Source of the DNA: Pseudocercospora fijiensis CIRAD86
Lineage: Eukaryota; Ascomycota; Dothideomycetes; Mycosphaerellales; Mycosphaerellaceae
Assembly: GCF_000340215.1 (NCBI RefSeq)
Contig: NW_006921532.1
Location: 6,259,241-6,323,240, forward strand
Length of the DNA: 64,000 bases
Direction of reading: 5' to 3'
Shown here: positions 48,400 to 59,119 of the stretch, piece after piece
How positions within the stretch are numbered: position 1 is the first letter of the stretch
Layout: each line of letters starts with the position of its first letter
Position numbers and translations under genes: made by a program
Notes under the pieces: model-generated
The model's database searches: none
What the model saw: only the letters and a program-made list of their open reading frames with translations
What the model was told of the DNA's origin: nothing

Positions 48400-49524
48400 A
48401 TTCACAAGTCTAGGTTAAAGATGTCACTGAACAATGCCTTTGTACATCTCCCATTCAAAATATAGCTAGACCGCCAGGAGTGAATTCTCCTACCTCACTG
48501 CTGGGAACTTTGCATCCAAGTCCATAGTCTTTAGAAACAATGCCCATGACAAGCTGGCTGAACTTCTCCTCAGGTCTCGAAAGCCGTTATGTATGAACGC
48601 AACATGAACGCCGACTAAGACAGAAGAGCAGATTGACAGTAAGATACATGTATCGATAGAACACTTCCCTTGCAATCAAAACCAGTCTTAAGAATAAAGC
48701 CTATATCTCACCTCGTGCTCGGCTTCGACTACATGACCTTCTCCCTACAATTCGAACTGCTATCACAATCCTTCAACTACGGCACTGAAAAGAATAACAT
48801 GTGTATTTCAACAGCTTGGAGCGCGCAGAGGCGCTTTAATGTCGACGCACTATAGAGAGTAATTGGTCTTGGCTGTGTAGTCTTGGTCATTCCCCCTGTC
48901 TCTACAGGAAGCTGTACTTGTATTGGGTCGGAAGCAGTCGAGGTTGAAGTGTGCAGGTTGAAGTTCGATGGGTGAGTCTACGAAGAAGAGAGAAGTCGCT
49001 AAATAGGTGCAGCGCGTGTGCACGGATCCTGGTTCTTCCAAGTGGAAGGTGGAAGGAAGTCTACAAGAAGAGCTTGAGAAGGATATAATCTTCTCCTTCT
49101 CAATCGTTGCGGACGTGGTGGACGAGGAACTCTTCGTATATATATAGACCAAAATTCTTGAAATGTGCAGACATAAGCCAGGTTGAATCTAATCTAATCC
49201 TTAAAGTGAAAACGCATCGGGTGCTCACACTGTGAAGCATCCGAGACACTCGAGGTCCTATTCGCTTCGGCCATGTTAGCTAGACAGTGCAAACACACTC
49301 AAACCTGAGACCCTAGGCAGAAGTGAGCTTCCACGAGAGCTCATTGTCAAAGTGACACAAAAAAGTAAGTGAGAATGTATCAAACCTCACTTGTCCCTTT
49401 ATACAAGAAGAAGACTTTCTCCTAACCTCGACCGACTTCTCTTCTTCCTTCTTTGTCGCCTCCACGCCATAAGACCAGACCAAGCCACTGCCTGCCATTC
49501 CGCTCTCACTGGACAACCGCGACA
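48400..49524. other. Intergenic, 1.1 kb
   Basis: No supported gene. Short frames only (up to about 100 codons, minus strand near 48850-49152). The right end is the promoter of the gene starting at 49525. Confidence 0.5.
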
Positions 49525-50190
49525 ATGATGAGCCTTACTGAGATTTTGAGCAGCAGATACTTCCTCAACCACACCCTCTCCGACGTCGACGCCCGCGCCA
49601 AGATCAACCACGCCGTGCACCAGATTGATTATGCACAGAAGTGCTTCGCGGCCGGTAACTTCGCCTCGTGCAGAGAAGCTTGCGAGGAGATCGTAGGCCT
49701 TCCAGAAGAAGGACGCAGCAAAGCCATTCGGGCGAAAGCCTACATGCTGTTGGCGAGACCGGAAGTGGAAGGAGTCTGGTGGGAGAGATCGTCCAATGCA
49801 CAGCACGCGCTCGACTGCTGGGATCTTGTCATCGAGCGCGACGCTGCAGCCCATACCCGCTTCCCGATAGATCAGGCGCTGGAGTACCGATTCGAGGCGG
49901 AGAAGATGCAGAAAGAAGCCCAGCGAGCTGGCATCGAGATTGCTGCCGCGTCTGCCCAGAGATCCAGGTTCTTTGAGGCAACCTCCAGTGAGACGCCGGA
50001 TGGCAGATTCCGATTGCGCGTCAGAGCATCGCCGAGGATGGTATCAAGGCAGAGAACAACCGCTGGTGAACAGGACGTAAGAGCCCCGCAACAAGATATC
50101 ACGAACCGTGAACGGAATACCGACCTGCAGCCGAAGGTCCGAGATTTTGCGTGGGAGAAGATTGCAGAGCAGAAGAGGGAGGAGGACTAG
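49525..50190 (+). CDS. Hypothetical soluble helical protein
   Basis: Two adjacent ATGs (49525, 49528) open a frame of 221 residues. The sequence is helix-rich: INHAVHQIDYAQKCFAAGNF, CREACEEIVGLPEEGRSKAI and KAYMLLARPEVEGVWWERSS suggest paired helices like TPR units, although no full TPR consensus is present. The C-terminal third is charged and probably disordered, ending EQKREED. Its TAG stop overlaps the stop of the minus-strand TRAPPC12-like gene in one CTAG. Function not known. Confidence 0.75.
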   Translation: MMSLTEILSSRYFLNHTLSDVDARAKINHAVHQIDYAQKCFAAGNFASCREACEEIVGLPEEGRSKAIRAKAYMLLARPEVEGVWWERSSNAQHALDCWDLVIERDAAAHTRFPIDQALEYRFEAEKMQKEAQRAGIEIAAASAQRSRFFEATSSETPDGRFRLRVRASPRMVSRQRTTAGEQDVRAPQQDITNRERNTDLQPKVRDFAWEKIAEQKREED

Positions 50191-51566
50191 AGCTTGAATT
50201 CGAAAGTGGCACGTTCCCATCCGCCGCTCTCGGGGCCAGGCGTGCGAGCTGCTGCTTGTATTGCGAGAGAGGTTTTGCGTTCGGCTGCTCGCTCTGTGCA
50301 AAGCTCGTAGACGGTAGCAAGGTTGAACAGCAGTGTGGGGAACATGGGCAGCTCTTCGGCGAGATCTTCCAAGACGTCTCGAGCAGATGTGATGTGGCCG
50401 GTGTACAATAGCGAGACGGCAGCATTGAGGGCAAACATTTCGTGGCCGGGGTACTCGGTAAGCAGAGACTGCCAGCTTCGTAGTGCATCGTCGTAATGGC
50501 CATCAGCAACTTGGAGGAGTGCTTCAAAACCGCGTTTCCTCTTCTCGTCAAGCATTTTGCTAGCACTCCTCTTCGCGCCTTCTACGTCGCCCACTCTCAT
50601 TCTGAGTAAGGCCTTCCTGTATGCTAACTCGTCGGCTTCGACGTTGACCAAGGTGTCTAGATGCCTGGTAGCAGTCTCCAACTCGCCCATTTCTACGAGT
50701 GCGTCACAGACTCTAAGGCCGAGGTCCTGCAGTCGATCGCTCCAGAGCGCTGTCTCAGATTCATTTTCGGCCGCCTGAGCCGACTTCAGGTTGCAGCGAA
50801 CTTCAGCAGCTAGCGCATAGAGTGCCATGATGCCACGACGCCCTCCGTCGGCGGCTCCGATCGACTGCAGTCTGACTAACAGTAGCCTCAGATGCCATGG
50901 TATCAGTGGAATCAGATCCTGTGCGGCAGGCGTGTTTCTAACAAGGACATCTGTGAGCGGCACGGCTTCTGCAGCAGCGAGATCTGGTCGGGAGATGAGA
51001 ATCAAGCATGCCAGGCGGGTGTACAGCAGAGTGAGGATTTTGTCAGCGGCATCTGGTCTGCACTGATAGATGGCCTTGAGAGATGCGTCGGCAGCTCGAC
51101 GGAAGTGGCCTCCTTGGAGTAGATCTGGCAGGGTTGCATGTGGAGCAGGGCGCTGGCTGGAGTAGAGAAAGGCAGTGGGGACGTCTTCGGTGGGGATGGC
51201 GTGGTAGATGTCTCGGTTCTGCAGGTAGCGAAGATCTACCACTGGCTTTGGTCTTTCTGGCAACACGGGCTCTGGGAGTGGAAGCGGCGTCTGTGCTGCT
51301 GAGCGTGGCGCCGCAAGTTCAGATGTGGGACGAGATGGTGGTGGAGTGCTGGTTGCAAGCGCAGAGGGAGAGGCAGAGGCAGAGGCAGCTAGAGGACTGC
51401 ATCTTGCTTCAGCCGGATGTGCATAGCCTGACGAAGACACGCGCTGGCACACCTACTCGTCTACAGCCGCTTCGAGGGGGGCCCTGGTCGCTGGCTGGGG
51501 CTCCGGGCGAGAGATGTTCCTGGCGTGTCGGCGCACACTGCCTGGCGGAGACGGCGCGGCGGCCAT
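50187..51566 (-). CDS. TRAPPC12-like TPR protein (TRAPP III trafficking complex)
   Basis: Exon 1 51566-51457 (start MAAAPSPPGSVRRHARN) and exon 2 51396-50187 are joined over a 60 nt intron (GTAGGT...GCTGAAGCAAGATGCAG) that removes an in-frame TAG, giving 439 residues. After a Pro/Ser/Ala-rich start comes DLRYLQNRDIYHAIPTEDVP, then helical TPR-like repeats over residues about 110-400 (for example HFRRAADASLKAIY, LGLRVCDALVEMGELETA, NAAVSLLYTGHITSARDVLEDL, FNLATVYELC). This layout matches TRAPPC12, a metazoan and filamentous-fungal TRAPP III subunit in ER-Golgi and autophagy traffic. The family call is from memory of the family, not a search. A (CCA)n tract encoding Pro lies just upstream. It is divergent from ILV2 with 373 bp between starts. 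Confidence 0.75.
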
Positions 51567-51939
51567 GTTTGCTTGTGTATTTATATGGGGGAGCTGTGGT
51601 GGTGGTGGTGGTGGTGGTGGTGGTGGTGCCGGAGATGCTCTGCTGTGAGACTGCCGCCACGGAAGCTGTACTACTGCCGCGGTCAGTGCACGAGACGAGG
51701 TACGATGACTTGGCGATCGTTGCGGTATCGGGCTTTGTCTTTGTGCTCCGCTCGCGAGGGCCAATCACACGCTTGCTTTGCCAAAGATTGTCAGTGCGTC
51801 CATGGGCCAGGTGCAGTTCCAGTATTAACGCGGACATTTACCAGCTCGTGAGTCTTCCTGTGACTCTTCGCACTGCTCCTACCACAAATACCACACATCT
51901 TGTCGCTCCCCGACCTGTTTGCAGCAGCTGCCACCAACC
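51567..51939. promoter_or_regulatory. Shared divergent promoter of TRAPPC12-like gene and ILV2
   Basis: 373 bp separate the two start codons on opposite strands. The region includes the GTG microsatellite, leaving about 300 bp for both promoters. No clear TATA box or Gcn4-type TGACTCA was found, though TGTGACTCTTC at about 51859 contains a TGACTC half-match. Confidence 0.6.
51597..51630. repeat. GTG/CAC trinucleotide microsatellite
   Basis: About eleven tandem GTG units lie in the 5' region of the TRAPPC12-like gene. On the minus strand they would read as poly-Pro if translation began further upstream. Confidence 0.9.
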
Positions 51940-54155
51940 ATGTTGCAGTCAAAAGCGGCCAGCAAGGCCATCCAATGCCTGCCCAGAGCTCACGCCCACA
52001 CCCGCACATTTTCCGCCTCTGCGAATGCCGCTGCCATTTCGCCCTACTCGCCAACCCGAACGAGCGCACCGCAAAAGCAGACATCGCAACAACCGACACC
52101 TGCGAAACGAAATGCATCCGCCACCGCGAGAAATAGTGCTCAAGCGGCCGCAGCTGCTCAGCCGGCCACGAGACAACGAGCGGTGCCGAGTCCTGCCTTC
52201 AACCGCGAGTCGAGTTTGCACGATGTGCAGCCACTGCAGCCATTCCGCCAGCCCGAAATGGACCACAGCTTCGTCGGCATGAACGGAGGCCAGATCTTTC
52301 ACGAAATGATGCTGAGGCATGGCGTGAAGCACATCTGTGAGTGACATCGACATCGCCACCGAACAACAATGGTAGGCATCGAGTCACGCGCGCTGACAAA
52401 CTACTAGTCGGATATCCTGGCGGTGCCATTTTACCAGTCTTCGATGCCATCTACAACAGCGAGCACTTCAACTTCATCCTCCCGAGACATGAGCAAGGCG
52501 CCGGACACATGGCTGAGGGTTATGCCCGAGCTACCGGCAAGCCCGGTGTGGTTTTGGTCACATCCGGCCCCGGCGCGACCAACACCGTGACTCCCATGCA
52601 GGATGCCCTCATGGACGGCACACCAATGATCGTCTTCTGCGGTCAGGTCGTGACTTCCGCCATTGGCTCCGATGCTTTCCAAGAGGCTGATACCATCGGC
52701 ATTTCAAGAGCATGCACAAAGTGGAATGTCATGGTGAAGAACGTCGCTGAGCTCCCGAGACGCATCAATGAGGCCTTTGAGATCGCAACATCTGGCAGAC
52801 CCGGCCCAGTCTTGGTCGATCTTCCCAAGGATGTCACCGCTGGTATTCTCAAGAGGCCCATTCCAATGACTTCAACTCTGCCCACCCACCCATCTGCAGC
52901 CACTATAGCAGCCCGTGAGCTTTCCCTGAAGCAGCTGAAGGGAAGTATCAAGCGCTCTGCGGATCTGATCAACATTGCAAAGAAGCCGGTCATTTACGCC
53001 GGTCAAGGTATCATGGGCCACCCAGATGGACCAAAGCTTTTGAAGGAGCTGTCAGACAAGGCTCAAATTCCAGTGACTACAACTCTGCAAGGACTGGGAG
53101 GATTTGACGAGCTTGACCCCAAGTCGCTGCACATGCTTGGAATGCACGGATCTGCATACGCAAACATGGCCATTCAGGAAGCCGACTTGCTGATTGCTCT
53201 TGGCGCTCGATTTGATGATCGTATCACTGGCCATCTCCCGCGCTTTGCCCCAGCTGCAAAGAAAGCTGCGGAGGAAGGCCGCGGCGGAATCATCCACTTC
53301 GACATCATGCCAAAGAACATCAACAAGGTTGTCCAAGCAAACGAGGCTGCCGAGGGAGATGTGACCGCAAACCTGGCTCTCCTCCTGCCTCAGGTAGAGC
53401 AAAGGACACCCGAGGACCGCAAGCCCTGGTTCGACCAGATCTCAGCCTGGAAAGAGCGCTTCCCTTGGGCGTATGAGAAGGAGGCTACCCCAGATTCACC
53501 CATCAAGCCCCAGACCGTCATTGCAACCCTTTCCGATCTCACCGCTAACAAGAAGCACGAGACCATCATTGCCACTGGTGTGGGACAGCATCAAATGTGG
53601 ACCGCACAGCACTACCGATGGAGATCACCACGGACTATGATTACCTCAGGTGGTCTAGGAACCATGGGCTACGGCCTGCCAGCAGCAATTGGTGCCAAGG
53701 CTGCTGCACCTGAAAAGCTCGTCATTGATATCGACGGTGATGCTTCCTTCCTCATGACCCAGACTGAGCTCGGAACAGCGTCAGAATTCAACATTGGCGT
53801 AAAAGTCATGGTCCTCAACAACGAGGAGCAGGGCATGGTCACTCAATGGCAATCTCTGTTCTACAACGACCGCTTCGCCCACACGCATCAACGCAACCCA
53901 GACTTCCCCAAGCTTGCCGAGGCCATGCACGTTCCAGCACGGAGAACCACAAAGTTGGCCACCCTGAAGGAGGATTTGGAATGGCTGTGCTACGGATCTG
54001 GAGACGGACCAGCATTCCTCGAGGTCGTCGTTGACCAGAAGGTGCCAGTCCTGCCCATGGTGCCGGCTGGGTCGGCTCTCCACGAATTCTTGGTCTACGA
54101 TGAACAGAAGGAGAAGGAGCGAAGACAAAGAACCAGGGACCGATCTGGACGATAG
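51940..54155 (+). CDS. ILV2: Acetolactate synthase catalytic subunit, mitochondrial
   Basis: First step of branched-chain amino-acid synthesis: condenses two pyruvates to acetolactate, or pyruvate with 2-oxobutyrate, with ThDP, Mg and FAD. Exons 51940-52336 and 52408-54155 are joined over a 71 nt intron (GTGAGT...GCTGACAAACTACTAG), giving 714 residues. The N-terminal 80-90 residues form an Arg/Ser/Ala-rich mitochondrial presequence. Then come GYPGGAILPVFDAIY and RHEQGAGHMAEGYAR with the catalytic Glu (about 161), SGPGATNTVTP, the FAD domain (GQGIMGHP, LGARFDDR) and the ThDP motif IDGDASF...NNEEQGMVTQWQ. The Pro of the SGPGATNTVTP loop and the Trp of VTQWQ, both positions where changes give sulfonylurea resistance in other species, are wild type. 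Confidence 0.97.
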
Positions 54156-56659
54156 TCGAACACCGAGGCGGTCTTCTGGTCATCTTTGATACCCTTTTCT
54201 GTTTTATTGTTGACGCCTGTATATGCATGGCGCTTGGAGTTCAGCATGCTTTTGGGGCCTCATTATTCATTAACGAACGGTGCATCAGCGGCTTGCGATG
54301 CGAGTTATGTCAAGTCGAGAAATCTTCTGAATCTGGCCGGGTATTAAAAGCAGGCGGATCCGAAAAAAGTTTTTGAAGCGAACGCGAGCTGGAAATGTAT
54401 GTAGGTCGAGCGAGGCGCCAGTGAATTGACTGGTTTGACCTATTGAAACGAGTTTATATGTCCACCATCTTCTATCTCCCGAGTGCGGCGTTAAGAGGCA
54501 CAGTTCAGTTCTTGAACATCTTGTCGAGCGTTGCAAGCTTACCTCACTAGCGAGCTAAGGGACATTTGAGTCGTCAATCGAGAACACTTGGTTGCAAGAC
54601 AAACCACTTTTGATGAGATGGAGAGGAGGCGAATTTTCTTTTTCGGAGCTGGGTGGGTAACATTTTGTCCAACCGTGATCAAGATAATTCTTCAAACAAG
54701 CCGACCAGCGAGAGCTATCATGTCCGGTCTGTTTTCGTTGTCTAGTTGCTGGTTCGGAAACTGTTGGCTGGCTTGTATGTACTGCTGGTCTTGTTGGTGA
54801 AGGCAGTGCCACATAGCACGCGACGAGGTCGTTGCCTATGACTATGGCAGCATTGCTAGCGTACCAGACAGTGACGCTCGGAGTTTGCGAAAGCTGGACA
54901 TGGTGCTTGCGTTCATTCGCGCATTGGGCCGCACTTGAGTCACCCATTGGGCAGTGCTCAAGTAGCATCTTGACAGGGCTAGAGGAATTAATAAGTGGGG
55001 AGAAGGCCTCGAGAATAGTTTGCAGTGCTCGACATGCGTGAGCATTGATGCAGGATCCAAGTTTGTGATGTTCGCGCTTGAGAAACAATAGGCGGCCAGC
55101 TCGTCGGAATTCGTATTATGACCCTGGGAGATCCGTGTGGTGGGGATGGTCCTCATGCATTTGCGGACCTAGTACTGGCATCCGTCGTATCATGCAGCGC
55201 TCCACTGATGTACATGCCGGCAGATGCAACTTTCACGGTGGTGCTGTTGGCAGCCTATCAGACATCCCTCGTGGATTCGCAAAGTCTTTGGTTTGTCACT
55301 ATGCAAATGTGAATGTAACAACCGTAGAGAGTAATGAAAAGCGTGCGGATGTATGATAAGTTGGCGATGAAGTATAGTAGCACGGCCTGATTTCGTTGAA
55401 TATTCACCGTGGTGCTCAATCCCAGCTCATAGAAAGTGATGTTCTGACGTCTGCGTCTTGCTGCATGAAGATTCTAGACTCCCGCGGTAGACGCATGGTC
55501 TACCTTGCCATCGCCACACCATCACGGTGTGGTGTGTGGTGAGGTGTGGCTTGGCTGTCAGAATGCCATAGCAACATGGGAAGTCTTGACGAGGTTCAAG
55601 AAGTATGAAACTGTGGCCCCCGGCTCTCAGCATCATACTGCCAAAAGTTTCGGATTGTGGGAGCATGGTCTCAATCTCATCATTGCTGAGATTATGTCTT
55701 GTCGGTGTCCGAGTCAGATTGCATTCTGAACAAGATTTGGTGTTGGTGATTTGGGCTGCAGAACACATGCAGTTCTGGACATGAAAGTGACCACGTGCGG
55801 TGTGCACACGCTGCCTGTCACTCAAGCACGCACAGATCAGAGCGAGGTCTGCAGCATCTTCCGGCTTTGTTGCTGGCTGCATGCGAAGATTCAAGAGCAA
55901 CCAGGTTCATCGAAATGCGAGTACAGAGGGAAGACGGTACGATTCGGCGTTCGGCGTTCCAGGCGAGCAGTTCTTCCTGATCGATGATGTGTATTCTACG
56001 CAGAACTACGCATGGGTGTGCCTTGGCGCGGCAGGACACGTGGTTCGAGGTATTCTGTTCTCGCTTGTACCACAGCATAAGGTAGCGTGTACGGTATACT
56101 ATCACGCACAGATGTTCGTTTGGTGAGTGGCTGCATCACACACATTCACCCGTGAGAGCTGACGATACGTGTCCGTGTCCACAGCCTTCCTCATCACGCC
56201 CACGTGCCACGACTCTCACTCAACAGTAGAACTAGCAGGTATGTGTCAGAGAAGAGCAGGCGACTCGTCAGTCCCTAGGAGCCGGCACTGCAGCGTGCGC
56301 ATCCCCGAGTCTAGTCTACTAGTAGAAGTATCGACAAGGCTTCGGGACAGAGAAGGACTGGCACCCTTGCTCGTACAGAACGCCTCCGCCACAAACTGCC
56401 ACTGCCAGATCTCACTCATCTCACACGCCGGCTTCCACGCTTCGGCCATGTGGATATTATCATCCCATGCGTGTCGTGTCTTCAATCCTACTGTAAGCGA
56501 CTCCAAGTTGCCGACCACTGCCGGTGTGCGTATAATAACGGGTAGCGAGTGAAAGGAGAGGCAGACCATCGCTGCCCAGAGCGATGTGATACTACTGTGC
56601 TTGCGCAACGTGGCAGATAAGATTCAACGATTTCTGACCGCGTAACGGTCCCCGTCTGA
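54156..56659. other. 2.5 kb without a supported gene
   Basis: It contains the ILV2 3' UTR and short overlapping frames (up to 177 codons, minus 54555-55088) with no recognised family. Composition is normal, with no RIP skew and no repeats I could align. It may hold a non-coding RNA, a gene with many small exons or old decayed sequence. Confidence 0.45.
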
Positions 56660-56843
56660 TACACCGCGATTTAGCGAGATGGCGGACGGCGGTGATCCCT
56701 GAAAACGGGATCTAACTGGTTAAAGCTAGCGTACTGCCTAAAGGAATTATCCGCACCTTTAAAAAGTCTACGTCTAACGCTTTCAAGCTAGCTGCCGCTT
56801 ACGGGGATTACCCCCGTCCGCCATCTCGCTTAATCGCAGTGTA
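56660..56843. mobile_element. 180 bp MITE with TA target duplication
   Basis: Terminal inverted repeats of about 41 bp start inside TA dinucleotides at both ends. The left end reads CACCGCGATTTAGCGAGATG and the right end, reverse-complemented, CACTGCGATTAAGCGAGATG, then GGCGGACGG in both; about five mismatches over the arms. The TA duplication and CACTG-like end fit a Tc1/mariner-derived MITE. Its TIRs differ from those of the 3.4 kb element at 59019-62474. The inner 90 bp encode nothing. Most CpG are intact and there is no strong RIP. Confidence 0.85.
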
Positions 56844-57338
56844 CCTGTCACGACTCACCAGGGCGGATGTTGTTTTGGTGGCCCGACCCTCTACAGTAGA
56901 ATACTTCGCTTCCTCTCTTTCAACATAGCACGCCAGCGAAAACGCCATCTGTCGCACGAATCGAAAGCATCGCGTTCATTGTGTTGCCCACGCCCGCACG
57001 CCGGTACCCAAGCAAAACACGGAAAAGTCTCGCCCGCTGCGCAGTCGGATAGAGTTCACTCGTTTGAGCCGAGCCACATGAAAGACGGCTGCACAATATT
57101 GGCATGCATACTTCGCCGATCATTACTCTCCTCCGCACGACTTAAGTTCTTGGTGTTTCATATATCGCCAACCAGACGACATCGCTGCATGGCTTTCCAT
57201 TTTCCACTTTACATATCGTGATAATTACATATCTGGGCCCGCCTCCACAACACGCGACAGACCCGCAATCATACATAACCACTCCATATCCAAGTCATCG
57301 GAAGGAGCACATCACCCTCCAGCGACAACCCGCATAGC
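56844..57338. promoter_or_regulatory. Intergenic with promoter of the gene at 57339
   Basis: No gene seen. It lies between the MITE and the next start codon, so the MITE is about 500 bp upstream of that gene. Confidence 0.45.
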
Positions 57339-57977
57339 ATGTGTGTCGCCGGCCTGAACGTCTCGACACAACCGTGTGCGCATCGCTGGTACGAACTCAT
57401 TCGACCTTGCAACCCGGCCAACAATCTTCAGAATTGTCCAGAGCGAGTCAAGTTGGAAGGCTGGGAGAAGCGTAACGACCGTTGCCCATTCTGCGACGGC
57501 AGCAACCACCATCGATCGACACATCGACTTTTCGGAAGCACATCTTCCGCCAGTTCGGTCGTATCCTCACCGACCATTCCTGATATGGGCTTCATCAGTC
57601 TCGCCGGACGACGAGAAAGCGGCGCAACTTTGAATGGCACTCTCAGCCCACTATCAACAACGAGCAGCATCGACGAAATGGACGCTGTGGAACTCGAACG
57701 AGCGACACGAGCTAGAGACATGAATGACCGATTACACGTCTACTTGTCATGCGATCCACACGAAGTGCTACCTTCTGCGAAGAAGAACTACCCAACCTAC
57801 GCCACTGCCATACAGCGAGCTGAAGAAGCCGCCGCCAACTCATCGGATGGCCCTTCTTCGAGGAAATCATCTTTGATACGACGCCAGTCTCTCACACGTG
57901 GCTGGAAACGCATGTCGCACCGCTTCAGCTTCAGCTCATTCTCGGACCTCAGGATTTTCGAACGACAGGACTCGTGA
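57339..57977 (+). CDS. Hypothetical protein with N-terminal Cys/His cluster
   Basis: The ATG at 57339 gives 212 residues in one exon. The first 60 residues hold CAHRWYELIRPC, then NCPERVKLEGWEKR and CPFCDG, a spacing of Cys and His that could bind zinc and recurs in short Dothideomycete proteins of unknown role. A Ser-rich region follows, then an acidic/helical part (MDAVELERATRARDMNDRL) and a basic Ser-rich C-terminus (RKSSLIRRQSLTRGWKRM, FSFSSFSDL) with possible kinase sites. There are no membrane segments and no signal peptide. Confidence 0.72.
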   Translation: MCVAGLNVSTQPCAHRWYELIRPCNPANNLQNCPERVKLEGWEKRNDRCPFCDGSNHHRSTHRLFGSTSSASSVVSSPTIPDMGFISLAGRRESGATLNGTLSPLSTTSSIDEMDAVELERATRARDMNDRLHVYLSCDPHEVLPSAKKNYPTYATAIQRAEEAAANSSDGPSSRKSSLIRRQSLTRGWKRMSHRFSFSSFSDLRIFERQDS

Positions 57978-58540
57978 TGAAGGTGAGAGAATCATCTCGA
58001 TCCCCCAAAAGTATCATCATCACTATCATCTTGGCAACTGCAACTCGTGGCGTGTAGCAAAAGCCGCCAGATTGGTTCATTGCCAAGTATTAAGGACGCA
58101 GGACCGGCTTACGACCCATTTCTGGACAAGCGGCCTCTCTACTGCATGACTGGATGCTACCCCCAATTTATGCATCGCTATCTATACCATTGCAGGCGCA
58201 GGACGATATACCCAATGACTGTCAAGATTAGGAAGGACCGAAAACTATCGCGAAGAGCATGACGATCAGATAACCCTACTGGCTACGCGGAAGGAGGAGT
58301 GCCTCGTGGCTTGCACGGGGTGCCGAGAGAATTCCTTCGCGTGCCAAGCTGGCGGTGTAACACTTGGCGAGTCTTGGAAATGTTGGAGAGCCTTGCCTGC
58401 GCGTTGCTTGTGTGGATGCAATTTCCCGCTATAACGATGTGGTGGATCCGGAGCTCTTGACAAGGAAGGAAGAAGATCGACTCGCAGTGCCGAAAATTAT
58501 CGTGGGGAAATGGAAGCTCTAGACCAACAACACCATGCAT

Positions 58541-59016
58541 TCACATGTAATCACTCGTCAGCTCTACCTGCGGATGTGCATCTATCCAAGCTGTATTCCC
58601 AAACTCTCCAGAGAACGGAAATTGAAACACCTTCTCAGGTGACGAAAACGGCTCATACTCCCCTTCCGTCATCTCGATTGTCACATTACCAGCTTCACGT
58701 CTCGCAGTCGCATTAAATCCTGGTCCATAGTCACGGAATTCCGCCATGGTCGTATCTTGCGCCACAATCATGGTCAGCATTCGGACGCCGGCGGCAGCAT
58801 CATTCAGCAGGTATCGATACTCACTCTGACTAAGCCTCGGATCGCTGGAACTCCATTCAATGTATCCAGCCGGCAAAATACTATCATCCAAATAACATCC
58901 GCTGAAAATCGATCTATGCTGAGAATTCCAAGGTCGGCCCAAAGGACATTTGTGTCGAATCTCCAAGGAACTATTCGCCTTCACGACATGGGAGTCATGA
59001 ATGTAAACTCCATACT
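58541..59016 (-). pseudogene. Pectinesterase (CE8), 3' half cut off by a transposon
   Basis: Reading leftward from 59016, the sequence encodes the C-terminal half of a fungal pectin methylesterase: KYGVYIHDSHV, then CPLGRPWNSQHRSIF (the RPW motif with the catalytic-site Arg), LDDSILPAGYIEW and later DYGPGFNATARREAGNVT and YEPFSSPEKVFQFP, ending at 58541. The frame is open. The family demethylates plant pectin outside the cell. The Tc1/mariner-type element begins at the TA 59017-59018; the rest of the gene lies on its far side at 62477-62870. As the gene stands it cannot make a full enzyme. Confidence 0.85.
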
Positions 59017-59119
59017 TACTCTTAATTGCGTTTAGGTTGAGAATGCCAAGAACCTCGTGACCGCGATGCCTGTCTATACTGTTTCTTAGTAATTTAGTCG
59101 ATAGAGTGCAGTTATCCTT

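Noticed and set aside
54780..55330. Possible repeat of an ALLAYQT / LLAAYQT peptide in two nearby plus-strand frames
   Set aside because: The similarity is about ten residues long and not supported by the surrounding nucleotides.
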